Assembly (NCBI RefSeq): GCF_001458395.1
Contig: NZ_CYSR01000002.1
Span: 124,001-188,000 of the forward strand
Length of the DNA stretch: 64,000 bases
Direction of reading: 5' to 3'
Source: Leisingera aquaemixtae
GTDB taxonomy: Bacteria > Pseudomonadota > Alphaproteobacteria > Rhodobacterales > Rhodobacteraceae
Of this stretch, positions 33,008-40,760 are shown one piece after another. The first letter of the stretch is position 1, and every line of letters starts with the position of its first letter. The notes below the pieces were generated by a model. That model saw only the letters and a program-made list of their open reading frames with translations, did not search any database and was not told where the DNA came from. A program made the position numbers and the translations under genes.

Positions 33008-33310
33008 TCAGCTCAGCAGGCCGATCATGTCATAGTGGTCGATCTGGCGGTTCAGGACCATCGGGTCCTCTTCCGGCAGAACATGCGGCTGCTCCCAGTC
33101 CTCGCCGGCAAAGGCCTGCAGCGCGTCGATGCTCTCCCACACCATCACCACGCAGAAGGTCGCGGGCGAATCCGGCCGCGGCAGCCCGGCTGTGACCGAG
33201 ACCAGCCCCGGCTGGCGGCGCACATGCGGCACGGCGGTGTTGGTCAGGAAGTCCTTGAAATCTCTGATCTTGTCGTCGCGGACGGTGGCGCGGAACACCC
33301 GGATAATCAT
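33008..33310 (-). CDS. Antibiotic biosynthesis monooxygenase (ABM) domain protein
   Basis: Small ferredoxin-like-fold protein of 100 residues in the ABM/DUF family. It begins MIIRVFRATVRDDKIRDFKD, and the core VSVTAGLPRP...FCVVMVWESIDALQAFAG is characteristic. Such proteins are haem-degrading or cofactor-free monooxygenases, or simply binding proteins; the activity cannot be told here. The inner ATG at 33310 is used because GGGGGAGAG stands right before it. It is a single gene, convergent with the GNAT gene. Confidence 0.75.
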   Translation of the reverse strand: MIIRVFRATVRDDKIRDFKDFLTNTAVPHVRRQPGLVSVTAGLPRPDSPATFCVVMVWESIDALQAFAGEDWEQPHVLPEEDPMVLNRQIDHYDMIGLLS

Positions 33311-33450
33311 CTCTCCCCCCATCTGAGCAGTGGACGGGGGGAGTATAGCATATCAGGGGCCCGTTTGGCGGGCCGCAGCCGGAAACTGCGCGGGCTTGCG
33401 CCGCGCGCAGGGAAAGGCGCGCACCGGTTTTTCCGGTCAGTTTTACCCGG

Positions 33451-34362
33451 TCAGTGCGCGGGCTTTATAAATGTGCCGTTGCGCAGGTCGCGGAAGGCCT
33501 GCTGCAGTTCGGCCTGGGTGTTCATCACAATCGGCCCGTGCCAGGCCACCGGCTCATTGATCGGCGCGCCGGAGATCAGCAGGAAGCGCACGCCCTCGGG
33601 GCCTGCCTGCACGTTGATCGCGTCGCCGGTGCCGAACCGGACCAGAGTGCGGTCGCCGGACAGGTCGCGGATGTTGACCTCCTGGCCTGCGACCTCCTTC
33701 TCCAGCAGCACCCCTTGCGGGGCTGAGGCATCGGCAAAGGCGGCCTCGCCCTCGAACACATAGGCGAACGCGCGGCGGTAGGTATCCACCGGCAGGGTCT
33801 TCCTGACGCCTGCGGGGACGTAAACATCCAGGTACTGCGGGTCGGCGGCGATGCCGTCCACCAGGCCGCGCTTGCCCCAGAAACCGCCGGCAATCACCTT
33901 CACCCGGGTGCCGTCATCGTCGATCACCTCCGGGATCTCGGTGCCCTTCACGTCCTGATAGCGCGGGGCGGTCATCTTCTGGCTGGCGGGCAGGTTGCCC
34001 CACAGCTGGAAGCCATGCATCTGCCCCTTGGTGTTGCCCGAGGGCATTTCCTGGTGCAGGATGCCCGACCCAGCGGTCATCCACTGCACGTCGCCCGCAC
34101 CCAGGGTGCCGGTGTTGCCCAGCGAGTCGCCATGCTCCACCGAACCGGCCAGCACATAGGTGATGGTCTCGATGCCGCGGTGCGGGTGCCAGGGAAAGCC
34201 GCGCAGGTAATCCTCGGGGCGCTCGTTGCGGAAGTCGTCGAACAGCAGGAACGGGTCCAGCTCCGACGGGTCCTGAAAGCCGAAGGCGCGGTGCAGCTTG
34301 ACGCCGGCGCCCTCAATGTGAGGCTGGGCGGCGCGGGTTTCGAGAATGGGTCTGAGGGACAT
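33451..34362 (-). CDS. Pirin family protein
   Basis: Bicupin pirin homologue of 303 residues. The metal site of the first cupin is in FPWHPHRGIETITYVLAGSV (two His), with HGDSLGN and SGILHQEMP further on. The C-terminal pirin domain holds AFAYVFEGEA and the late PIVMNTQAELQQAFRDLRNG. Bacterial pirins are often quercetinases or regulators of metabolic enzymes. The ATG at 34362 is chosen because AGGAGG lies seven bases upstream; two ATGs further out have poor spacing. It is divergent from the cyclase gene. Confidence 0.9.
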   Translation of the reverse strand: MSLRPILETRAAQPHIEGAGVKLHRAFGFQDPSELDPFLLFDDFRNERPEDYLRGFPWHPHRGIETITYVLAGSVEHGDSLGNTGTLGAGDVQWMTAGSGILHQEMPSGNTKGQMHGFQLWGNLPASQKMTAPRYQDVKGTEIPEVIDDDGTRVKVIAGGFWGKRGLVDGIAADPQYLDVYVPAGVRKTLPVDTYRRAFAYVFEGEAAFADASAPQGVLLEKEVAGQEVNIRDLSGDRTLVRFGTGDAINVQAGPEGVRFLLISGAPINEPVAWHGPIVMNTQAELQQAFRDLRNGTFIKPAH

Positions 34363-34577
34363 CTCCATGCCTCCTGTAAACATTGGCTGCGGCTAAGATA
34401 GGATGTGCAGGACTGTCCGGAAACCTGTCGCCGGAAACGGGTGCTGTGCGCAGGTGAACAGACTGGCCCGCAGCCCGCAGGGCTGCCCGGCCCAACGGGA
34501 CGCGCTGCCGCAGGCGGCAAGGACGGGCGGGAGCATTGCCGTTGCCGGGGGCATCCCCTGCGCGGTAGCCTGAGCAA

Positions 34578-35768
34578 ATGACACAAACCCCCGACCCCCT
34601 GCTGCAGCTGCCGCCGGAGCGGCTGCAGGACGCTTTGCGCCTGATCTCCTTCGCGCTGGAGGAGGGGCGTTCCTCCAAGGATCCGGAACAGCTGCTGGCA
34701 AAGGTTTGCGGCCTGATCCGGGCGGCGGGCGTGCCGCTGCAGCGGGCTGCCTCCATCGTGCAGCTGCTGCATGCCGAGGCGGTGGCCAGCGCCCGCTTCT
34801 GGGAGCACGGGCAGGGCACCCGCAGCGAGCTGTTCCCGTTCAACGAGGACAGCGGCGAAGGCTACGCGCGCTCCCCGGCGGCCGATGTGCACAGCACAGG
34901 CGACTGGGTGATCCTGTGGCTGCCGGACACGCCGGACGGCCGCTATGGTATCGTCCCGGACCTGAAGGCGGAAGGCTACACCCACTACATCATGGCGCCG
35001 GTTTTCATGGCAATCGGCACGGCAGGCATCTTCAGCTTTGCCACCCGGGCGGCAGAGGGATTCTCTAGCGAAGACATCCGGTTCCTGCGTGCGGTGTTTC
35101 CGGCGCTGGCCGCCAGCCAGGAGGTTCTTTCCACCGCCCGGACCCTGCAGGAGGTGCTGCGGATCTATGTCGGTGAGGAGCCGCAGCGGCGGATCCTGTC
35201 GGGCGATGTGCACCGGGGCGAGGTGATGCGGATACGCTCTGCCATCCTGTTTGCCGATATGCGCGGCTTTACCGGTCTGACAGCGGGCATGAGCGCGGAA
35301 CAGGCCACCGGTCTGCTCAATGCCTACTACGATTGCATTGTGCCGCCGGTCGAGGCCGCGGGCGGCGAGGTGCTGAAACTGATCGGTGATGGCATCCTGG
35401 CGATCTTCCGCGCTGAGGAGGACGAGGCGCGAACCTGTGCCCGGGCGCTGGCTGCCGCCCGCGATGGGCTGGCGCGGGTCTCCGCCCGGCTGGACTCGCC
35501 GCCGTTCGAGGTTGGCATTGCGCTGCACATTGGCGAGGTTGCGTTTGGCAACGTGGGGTCGGGGATGCGGCTGGATTACACGGTGATCGGCCGCGACGTG
35601 AACCTGGCCGCGCGGGTGGCGGAGCTGTGCGGCGCCAAAGATGAGCCGCTGCTGGTGTCGTCCGGGTTCCTGCAGCGGGCGGGGCTGCAAGGGCGCTCAC
35701 TGGGAGCGCAGAGCCTTAAAGGACTGCAAGCACCTGAGGAGGTGTTTGCCGTTTCGCTGAGCCCCTGA
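34578..35768 (+). CDS. Class III adenylate/guanylate cyclase
   Basis: Nucleotidyl cyclase of 396 residues. The N-terminal ~200 residues form a sensor-like region (VILWLPDTPDGRYGIVPDLK, then FSFATRAAEGFSSEDIRFLR) that may be GAF-like. The catalytic domain begins near residue 215: SAILFADMRGFTGLT carries the first metal Asp, LKLIGDGILAIF the second acidic site, and RLDYTVIGRDVNLAARV the late catalytic Asn and nucleotide-binding residues. It is soluble, with no membrane segment. Whether it makes cAMP or cGMP is not decided. It is divergent from pirin and convergent with the iron-sulfur gene. Confidence 0.85.
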   Translation: MTQTPDPLLQLPPERLQDALRLISFALEEGRSSKDPEQLLAKVCGLIRAAGVPLQRAASIVQLLHAEAVASARFWEHGQGTRSELFPFNEDSGEGYARSPAADVHSTGDWVILWLPDTPDGRYGIVPDLKAEGYTHYIMAPVFMAIGTAGIFSFATRAAEGFSSEDIRFLRAVFPALAASQEVLSTARTLQEVLRIYVGEEPQRRILSGDVHRGEVMRIRSAILFADMRGFTGLTAGMSAEQATGLLNAYYDCIVPPVEAAGGEVLKLIGDGILAIFRAEEDEARTCARALAAARDGLARVSARLDSPPFEVGIALHIGEVAFGNVGSGMRLDYTVIGRDVNLAARVAELCGAKDEPLLVSSGFLQRAGLQGRSLGAQSLKGLQAPEEVFAVSLSP

Positions 35769-35831
35769 GCGCTGTTTGGAAAATCAGCCAAGGGCCGCTT
35801 GCGGCAGGGGCATTTTCAAAGCTCTCCTGTT

Positions 35832-37004
35832 TCAGGCCCGGTCCCACCACGCCGACGGTTTGCGCCGCTGCCCATGCTTGCCTGCCAGCCGCAGCGCCAG
35901 CTTGCGCAGCGGGCCAAGCGCCAGCTTCAGCCACAGCCGGTTGCGCCGTTTGGAATAGTCGCGGTTGAACGGGCAGACCCGCATGCAGATGGCGCAGTCA
36001 GAGGCCATCTTGGCCCAGAACGAAAAACACTTCTCCGCGTCCGAGGTCCATTTCCTGACCCCCTTGATCGCCGAGACATTGGCGGTTTCGGTGGAGGGCG
36101 GGCCATAGGGCAGCGCTTTCACCGGGCAGGCGTCGGCGCATTTGGTGCAGATCCCGCAGAACGCCTTCACCCCCAGCGGCTGCGGCAGGTCATGCGCCAG
36201 CGGCAGGTTTGTGAAGATCTTGGAGAACCGCAGGCGCGGCCCGAATTCCGGTGTGATCACCATCTGATTGCGGGCGTATTCCCCCAGGCCCGCCTTGACC
36301 GCATAGGGGATCACCAGGCCGGTATCGTTCATCGAGGCCACCGCCTCATAGCCCAGATTGCGGATATAGGCGGCCAGTTGCATCACGATGGAGGCCTCGT
36401 GGCTGTATTCCCGCCCTGTCGCCGCCCCCGCCAGCGCAGAGGGGTAGGCGGCCACCAGGTCCTTGTCCATCTCATGGCCCAGCACGATCACGCTGGTCAG
36501 CCCCTCGGGCAGATCATGCGGCGCCTCGGACATATCGCGGGCATCGACCCGCGCCGTATAAAGCCAGCGTTCGTCCAGATCGGTGATGCCGCAGAGATCG
36601 GCGCCGAAGAACCTGGCGATGCGTTTCACCTCGGCGGACATCTTTGCGGGGTCGTCAACGGCCAGTGCGTCCTTGGCAACCGGCGTGTCCGGCCGGATAG
36701 CGGCCTGAAACCCCTCGCGGAGGCCCTCCTGCGCCCGGCGGCTGGAGATCACGTCGGAAATCAGCCAGGCGGCGTTGCGCAGGGCAAAGTCGCGCTGGGT
36801 GAAGCCGTCGCCGCGCCGCGGCGCGGCCTCCATCCGGTAGGAGGCGAAAAACCTGGCAGTGTGTTTGGATTTCACCCGCTCGTCCCAAAACGCGCGGGTG
36901 AAAATGTCGTTGCGCTGCGAAAACCGCTCGAAACCGTCGGTGACGTCGATCCCTGCGGCTGCGTCGCCGTCACGCTGGGGCGGTGTGTTCTGGGGCCAAG
37001 GCAT
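35832..37004 (-). CDS. Reductive-dehalogenase-like 4Fe-4S protein
   Basis: Protein of 390 residues that resembles the catalytic domain of corrinoid reductive dehalogenases. The region AVKAGLGEYARNQMVITPEF, followed by GPRLRFSKIFTNLPL, matches the corrinoid-domain core. Two cluster motifs follow: CGICTKCADACP (CxxCxxCxxxCP) and C-x10-CAICMRVCP. It has no twin-arginine signal and no C-terminal oxidoreductase module, unlike respiratory or fused catabolic types. It may also be read as a distant QueG relative. It lies 48 bp from a LysR gene in the same direction. The substrate is unknown. Confidence 0.75.
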   Translation of the reverse strand: MPWPQNTPPQRDGDAAAGIDVTDGFERFSQRNDIFTRAFWDERVKSKHTARFFASYRMEAAPRRGDGFTQRDFALRNAAWLISDVISSRRAQEGLREGFQAAIRPDTPVAKDALAVDDPAKMSAEVKRIARFFGADLCGITDLDERWLYTARVDARDMSEAPHDLPEGLTSVIVLGHEMDKDLVAAYPSALAGAATGREYSHEASIVMQLAAYIRNLGYEAVASMNDTGLVIPYAVKAGLGEYARNQMVITPEFGPRLRFSKIFTNLPLAHDLPQPLGVKAFCGICTKCADACPVKALPYGPPSTETANVSAIKGVRKWTSDAEKCFSFWAKMASDCAICMRVCPFNRDYSKRRNRLWLKLALGPLRKLALRLAGKHGQRRKPSAWWDRA

Positions 37005-37052
37005 GGCAGGACGCTAGCCGCCTGCCGGCGGTCCGGCAAGGGGCCGTGCCGG

Positions 37053-37928
37053 TCAGCAGAACAACGACACGACCCAGTCGCGCACCAGGGCGGTTTCGGC
37101 GCTGTTGGGGGCTTCGCCCGCGGCGGGCATCAGATAGTGGCCCTGGCCCATCGGGATTTCAGCATCCAGAACCGGCGCGAGCCGGCCTTGCGACAGCGGC
37201 AGTTCGGCGTAGCGGCGCATCAGCATGGCCACGCCTGTGCCGGAGGCTGCCAGCTCGATTGCGGCCAGAGAGGTGTCGACATAGAGCGGCGCGCCGCGGT
37301 ACTTGAGCGGCACGCCCTCCTGCTCCGACAGCCGCAGCCAGTGGTCCTGGTAGCCGTGGATGTGGATCAGGGTCTGGCCGAACAGCTGGTCCACCGATTG
37401 CAGCTGCGCGGCCAACTGCGGCCGCGCGGCGGGAATCACGCTTTCGGTGGAAAGCAGATGCGCGCGCCGGTCAAACCAGCCGGTAGGACCCAGCCGCAGG
37501 TCGATATCCACGTCCTCGTCCTGGGTGCTGCCGGCCCAGACCGCCGAGATCAGCCGGATGCGGATATGCGGGTGGGCGCTGTGAAACGCCCCCAGCCGCG
37601 GCGCCACCCACAGCACTGCGGTAGAGACCGGCGCCCGCAGGGTCACGGTCCGGGTCTGCGCGTGGCCCAGCAGGCCGCGGGTGGAATAGGCGATATCCGT
37701 CAGCGCCTGCGCCACCGACGGGTAATAGGCGTGGCCCAGCTGCGTCAGCTCCAGATGCCGCGACCGGCGGATGAACAGGGTGATGCCAAAGCTTTTCTCC
37801 AAGCTGCGCACTTGGTGGCTGACCGCGGCCTGTGTCAGCCCCAGTTCCTCCGCCGCGGCGGTGAAGCTTTTGAGGCGGGCGGCGGCCTCAAAGGCGCGCA
37901 GCCAGACGAGATTGGGCAGATCGGACAT
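37053..37928 (-). CDS. LysR-family regulator (GcvA-like)
   Basis: LysR-type regulator of 291 residues. The N-terminal winged helix is DLPNLVWLRAFEAAARLKSF followed by AAEELGLTQAAVSHQVRSLE. The C-terminal periplasmic-binding-like effector domain includes the AASGTGVAMLMRRYAELPLS segment. Its subgroup, from the PNL-LRAFEAAAR start, is GcvA-like. It is divergent from the hydroxyisobutyrate-dehydrogenase-like gene (about 108 bp between starts) and upstream of the iron-sulfur gene, so it could control either. Confidence 0.88.
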   Translation of the reverse strand: MSDLPNLVWLRAFEAAARLKSFTAAAEELGLTQAAVSHQVRSLEKSFGITLFIRRSRHLELTQLGHAYYPSVAQALTDIAYSTRGLLGHAQTRTVTLRAPVSTAVLWVAPRLGAFHSAHPHIRIRLISAVWAGSTQDEDVDIDLRLGPTGWFDRRAHLLSTESVIPAARPQLAAQLQSVDQLFGQTLIHIHGYQDHWLRLSEQEGVPLKYRGAPLYVDTSLAAIELAASGTGVAMLMRRYAELPLSQGRLAPVLDAEIPMGQGHYLMPAAGEAPNSAETALVRDWVVSLFC

Positions 37929-38036
37929 GTACGTTGCAAAAATTCTTGGGGTCAGGACGCATTATTATTCGTTTTTGTTTTGGCTGGGGTCAAGCTAGCC
38001 ATATCGCAGGCGATACCCGGGGAGGAGAAGCGGGAC

Positions 38037-39005
38037 ATGAAATCTAAGATGAAGATCGGCTTTATCGGCCTCGGCAATGTCGGCGGCAAGCTGGCCGGCA
38101 GCCTAGTGCGCAACGGGCTGGAGGTGGCCGTGCATGATCTGGATGCGGCGCTGGTCGGGAAATTCGTCGCGCGCGGCGCCAAGGCGGGCGGCAGCCCGGC
38201 GCAGATGATGCAGGACTGCGATGCGGTGATTACCTGTCTGCCGAGCCCTGCGGCCTCGGACGCGGTGGTCACCGAAATGCTGCCGCATGTGCAGCCCGGC
38301 AAGATCTGGATGGAGATGTCCACCACCGACGTGGAGGAGGTGAAACGCCTGGGCGCCCTGGTGGCAGAGCGCGGCGGCGCGCCGGTCGACTGCCCGGTCT
38401 CCGGCGGCTGCCACCGCGCCGACACCGGCAATATCTCGATCTATGCAGGCTGCGAGCGGGAAACCTTCGACCGGATCCTGCCCATCTTGACTACTATGGG
38501 CCGCCGCATCCTGCATGTGGGGGAGATCGGCAACGCCAGCCTGCTGAAGGTGATGACCAATTACCTGGCCAACATCAACCTGCTGTCGCTGTGCGAGGCG
38601 CTGACGGTGATGAAGGCCTGCGGCATGGACCTGGGCATGACCTATGAGGCGATTGCGATGTCCTCGGGCAACTCCTTTGTGCATGAGACCGAGAGCCAGC
38701 TGATCCTGTCGGGATCGCGCGATGTCAGCTTCACCATGGATCTGGTGATGAAGGATATCGGCCTGTTCCAGACCCTGGCCGACCGCCACAATGTGCCGCT
38801 GGAACTGTCGCCGCTGATGATTGAGATGATGAAGGACGGCCAGCGCCGCTATGGCGAGCGGGCGCAGTCGGACCGGATGATCGAGCGGCTTGAGGAAGCG
38901 ACCGGGCTGTCGGTCACAGCACCAGGATTCCCGCAGGAACTGGTCGACGACGAGCCCGAAGAGCCGGGGTATGAGGTGGCCGTGCGCCGCGCTGCAGCAG
39001 AATAA
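38037..39005 (+). CDS. NAD(P)-dependent 3-hydroxyisobutyrate-dehydrogenase-family oxidoreductase
   Basis: Beta-hydroxyacid dehydrogenase of 322 residues. The cofactor loop is IGFIGLGNVGGKLAGSLVRN; substrate-binding segment DCPVSGGCHRADTGNISIYA; catalytic Lys171 in GNASLLKVMTNYLANI. The C-terminal helical domain ends with an acidic tail. Substrates in the family include 3-hydroxyisobutyrate, tartronate semialdehyde and sulfolactaldehyde; which one applies is unknown. GGAGGAG precedes the ATG at 38037. It is divergent from the LysR gene, a typical regulator-target layout, and followed by a strong terminator. Confidence 0.88.
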   Translation: MKSKMKIGFIGLGNVGGKLAGSLVRNGLEVAVHDLDAALVGKFVARGAKAGGSPAQMMQDCDAVITCLPSPAASDAVVTEMLPHVQPGKIWMEMSTTDVEEVKRLGALVAERGGAPVDCPVSGGCHRADTGNISIYAGCERETFDRILPILTTMGRRILHVGEIGNASLLKVMTNYLANINLLSLCEALTVMKACGMDLGMTYEAIAMSSGNSFVHETESQLILSGSRDVSFTMDLVMKDIGLFQTLADRHNVPLELSPLMIEMMKDGQRRYGERAQSDRMIERLEEATGLSVTAPGFPQELVDDEPEEPGYEVAVRRAAAE

Positions 39006-39009
39006 CTTT

Positions 39010-39063
39010 GCCCCCGCCTGCACGGCCGCATTCAGCCCCCGTGCAGGCGGGGGCTGTTTTCTT
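39010..39063 (+). terminator. Terminator after the hydroxyacid dehydrogenase
   Basis: GCCCCCGCCTGCACGG pairs perfectly with CCGTGCAGGCGGGGGC (39039-39054) across a 13-base loop, followed by a T-rich tract. Confidence 0.9.
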
Positions 39064-39109
39064 TGGTAAATCCGGTTTATGCCCGGCTCAGCAGTAAGGG
39101 GAGCAGCTG

Positions 39110-39586
39110 ATGAGCAAAGACGTTCTGGCCACAATCGAGGCTTCCGGAGCGCGCCGGGTGATGGGCACGGCGATGCTGGGCCTGACCGGCGGCCTGCTGG
39201 TCTATGTGGCGTTCTATGCGCCGCCGTCGCCGGCCTGGCTGGTGTTCCTGCTGGTCGTGGGGGCCGCGGCGCTGTGGCTGGCGGTGCGGATGTGGCAGGC
39301 CACAACGCACCGGATCGAGCTGACCGCCGAGGAACTGCGCTGCTCCAACGGGCAGGTGATTGCCAGGGTGGAGGATATCGAAGCCATCGACCGCGGCTTC
39401 TTTGCCTTCAAACCGTCAAACGGGTTTCTGATCCGCACCGGCACGCCCGGAAGCCGAACCTGGATGCCGGGGCTGTGGTGGCGGTCCGGCCGCCGCATCG
39501 GTATCGGCGGGGTGACGCCGGGCTCGCAGGGCAAGGCGATGTCGGAAATCCTGGCCGCGATGCTGGTGCAGCGCGGCCAAGTCTGA
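39110..39586 (+). CDS. Hypothetical two-helix membrane protein
   Basis: Protein of 158 residues, unrecognised but probably real. Two hydrophobic helices at about residues 17-37 (VMGTAMLGLTGGLLVYVAFY) and 42-60 (PAWLVFLLVVGAAALWLAV) are followed by a soluble beta-rich domain (RIELTAEELRCSNGQVIARV), a PH-like pattern found in small membrane proteins. GGGGAG stands before the ATG. Its stop codon abuts the stop of the convergent Tad-type gene with no spacer. Confidence 0.65.
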   Translation: MSKDVLATIEASGARRVMGTAMLGLTGGLLVYVAFYAPPSPAWLVFLLVVGAAALWLAVRMWQATTHRIELTAEELRCSNGQVIARVEDIEAIDRGFFAFKPSNGFLIRTGTPGSRTWMPGLWWRSGRRIGIGGVTPGSQGKAMSEILAAMLVQRGQV

Positions 39587-40219
39587 TCAGGCAGGCGGCC
39601 CGGCCTTCTCGGCGTCATCGTTGTGGTTGTTGCCGTTGCCCTTGTCCTCGACAAAGACGACCTGCGGGGCAAAGCGCGGGCGGGTGAAGACAAAGTTCTG
39701 CACGTCCATCAGCGGAATGCCCACATTGAAGGCCGGCTGGATCTCGTTCCAGGTCTCCACCAGGATCACGCGTTCCTGATCGGGCATCGCGGGCAGATTA
39801 TCTTTCACCTCGTTGATGGTGCCGTCAACCCACTCCTGAAACACGCTGCCGCGGACTTTTGACCAGTCGACGTAGTACCGCTTGTCAGCCTCGTCCCAGC
39901 GCACAACGGAGATCCGGGTGGACAGCGTGGTGTCACTGCGCACCAGTTCCGTGGCCAGCGCGTGCATGCTGTCGATATAGGCTTCGTTCACATAATTGGT
40001 CTCGCGCGAGATCAGGTCGGAGACAGTATAGGCGGCCTTCATGTTGATGCTTTCCTGCCGGAAGGCGTCAAAGAAGGTGTAGATGGCTGCAAACAGCCCC
40101 AGCAGCAGCGGCGCGTAAAAGGCGAACTCGATCGAGACGCTGCCTTGGGTGCCGTTCAGAAAGCGGCGGGCGGGACCGGGCAGGCGGCTTGAAATTTGGC
40201 GGGACAGCAGGGTCAGCAT
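39587..40219 (-). CDS. TadE-like pilus assembly protein
   Basis: Protein of 210 residues with an N-terminal pseudopilin-like segment: RRFLNGTQGSVSIEFAFYAP then a long hydrophobic helix LLLGLFAAIYTFFDAF. The Glu after the processing region (SIEFAFYAP) is typical of TadE/TadF pseudopilins of the Flp/Tad system. The rest is a periplasmic domain with an acidic, Asn-rich C-terminus (VEDKGNGNNHNDDAEKAG). It is third in a three-gene operon; the middle gene ends 4 bp upstream of its start. Confidence 0.8.
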   Translation of the reverse strand: MLTLLSRQISSRLPGPARRFLNGTQGSVSIEFAFYAPLLLGLFAAIYTFFDAFRQESINMKAAYTVSDLISRETNYVNEAYIDSMHALATELVRSDTTLSTRISVVRWDEADKRYYVDWSKVRGSVFQEWVDGTINEVKDNLPAMPDQERVILVETWNEIQPAFNVGIPLMDVQNFVFTRPRFAPQVVFVEDKGNGNNHNDDAEKAGPPA

Positions 40220-40223
40220 GGCG

Positions 40224-40760
40224 TTACCTCGGTTCCTGGACGAAGGCGGATGAAGCGATCAGATTGACGCGGCCGTCGCCGTCCTTGGTCAGGTGGGTGC
40301 CCAGCCCCCAGGTCGGAAAGATCGGCTCAAATTTCATGCAGGCGCGGATGAACATCAGTTCGTTTGACTGGCCGTTCACGAAGGTCCGCACCGGCTGAAC
40401 CTCCTCGACACTGTCAATGCAGTCAGGTGTCGGGTCGATTGGCGTCCAGGCGTAGGGGTTGATCCGGAGCATCTCCAGGCGCAGGGACGTGTTGCATTCG
40501 TCGATGAAGCCTGAGCGGGTGCAGATCTCATCGCGCAGCTGGTCATGGCTCATGTCGCCGCCGGTGCTGAGGCGGATGGTGCGGACGGTCTGGTCCAGCG
40601 CCCGCTCCAGCTGGGAATGGCGCAGGTTGATCATCCCCAGTTCGACGGTCGACATCAGGATCATGATGAAGGCCGGGATGACGATGGCGAATTCCACGGT
40701 TGCGTTGCCATCCTGCTGCTGCCGGAAACGGCGCAGGCCGTGTGCGGCACGGCGGATCAT
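40224..40760 (-). CDS. TadE-family pilus assembly protein
   Basis: Protein of 178 residues. The pseudopilin-like N-terminus reads RRFRQQQDGNATVEFAIVIP and then AFIMILMSTVELGMINLRHS; the Glu in TVEFAIVIP is the conserved position. The remainder is a periplasmic domain with several cysteines (ICTRSGFIDEC, PDCIDS). It overlaps the upstream TadG-like gene by four bases (ATGA) and is followed 4 bp later by another TadE-like gene. The core tad secretion genes (cpaF, tadB/C) are not in the window. Confidence 0.82.
   Translation of the reverse strand: MIRRAAHGLRRFRQQQDGNATVEFAIVIPAFIMILMSTVELGMINLRHSQLERALDQTVRTIRLSTGGDMSHDQLRDEICTRSGFIDECNTSLRLEMLRINPYAWTPIDPTPDCIDSVEEVQPVRTFVNGQSNELMFIRACMKFEPIFPTWGLGTHLTKDGDGRVNLIASSAFVQEPR

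Noticed and set aside
35799-38036. A very long + strand open frame that would extend the hydroxyacid dehydrogenase by more than 700 residues
   Set aside because: This stretch is antisense to the iron-sulfur and LysR genes and has no protein-like motifs; the dehydrogenase has a good start at 38037 with a ribosome site.
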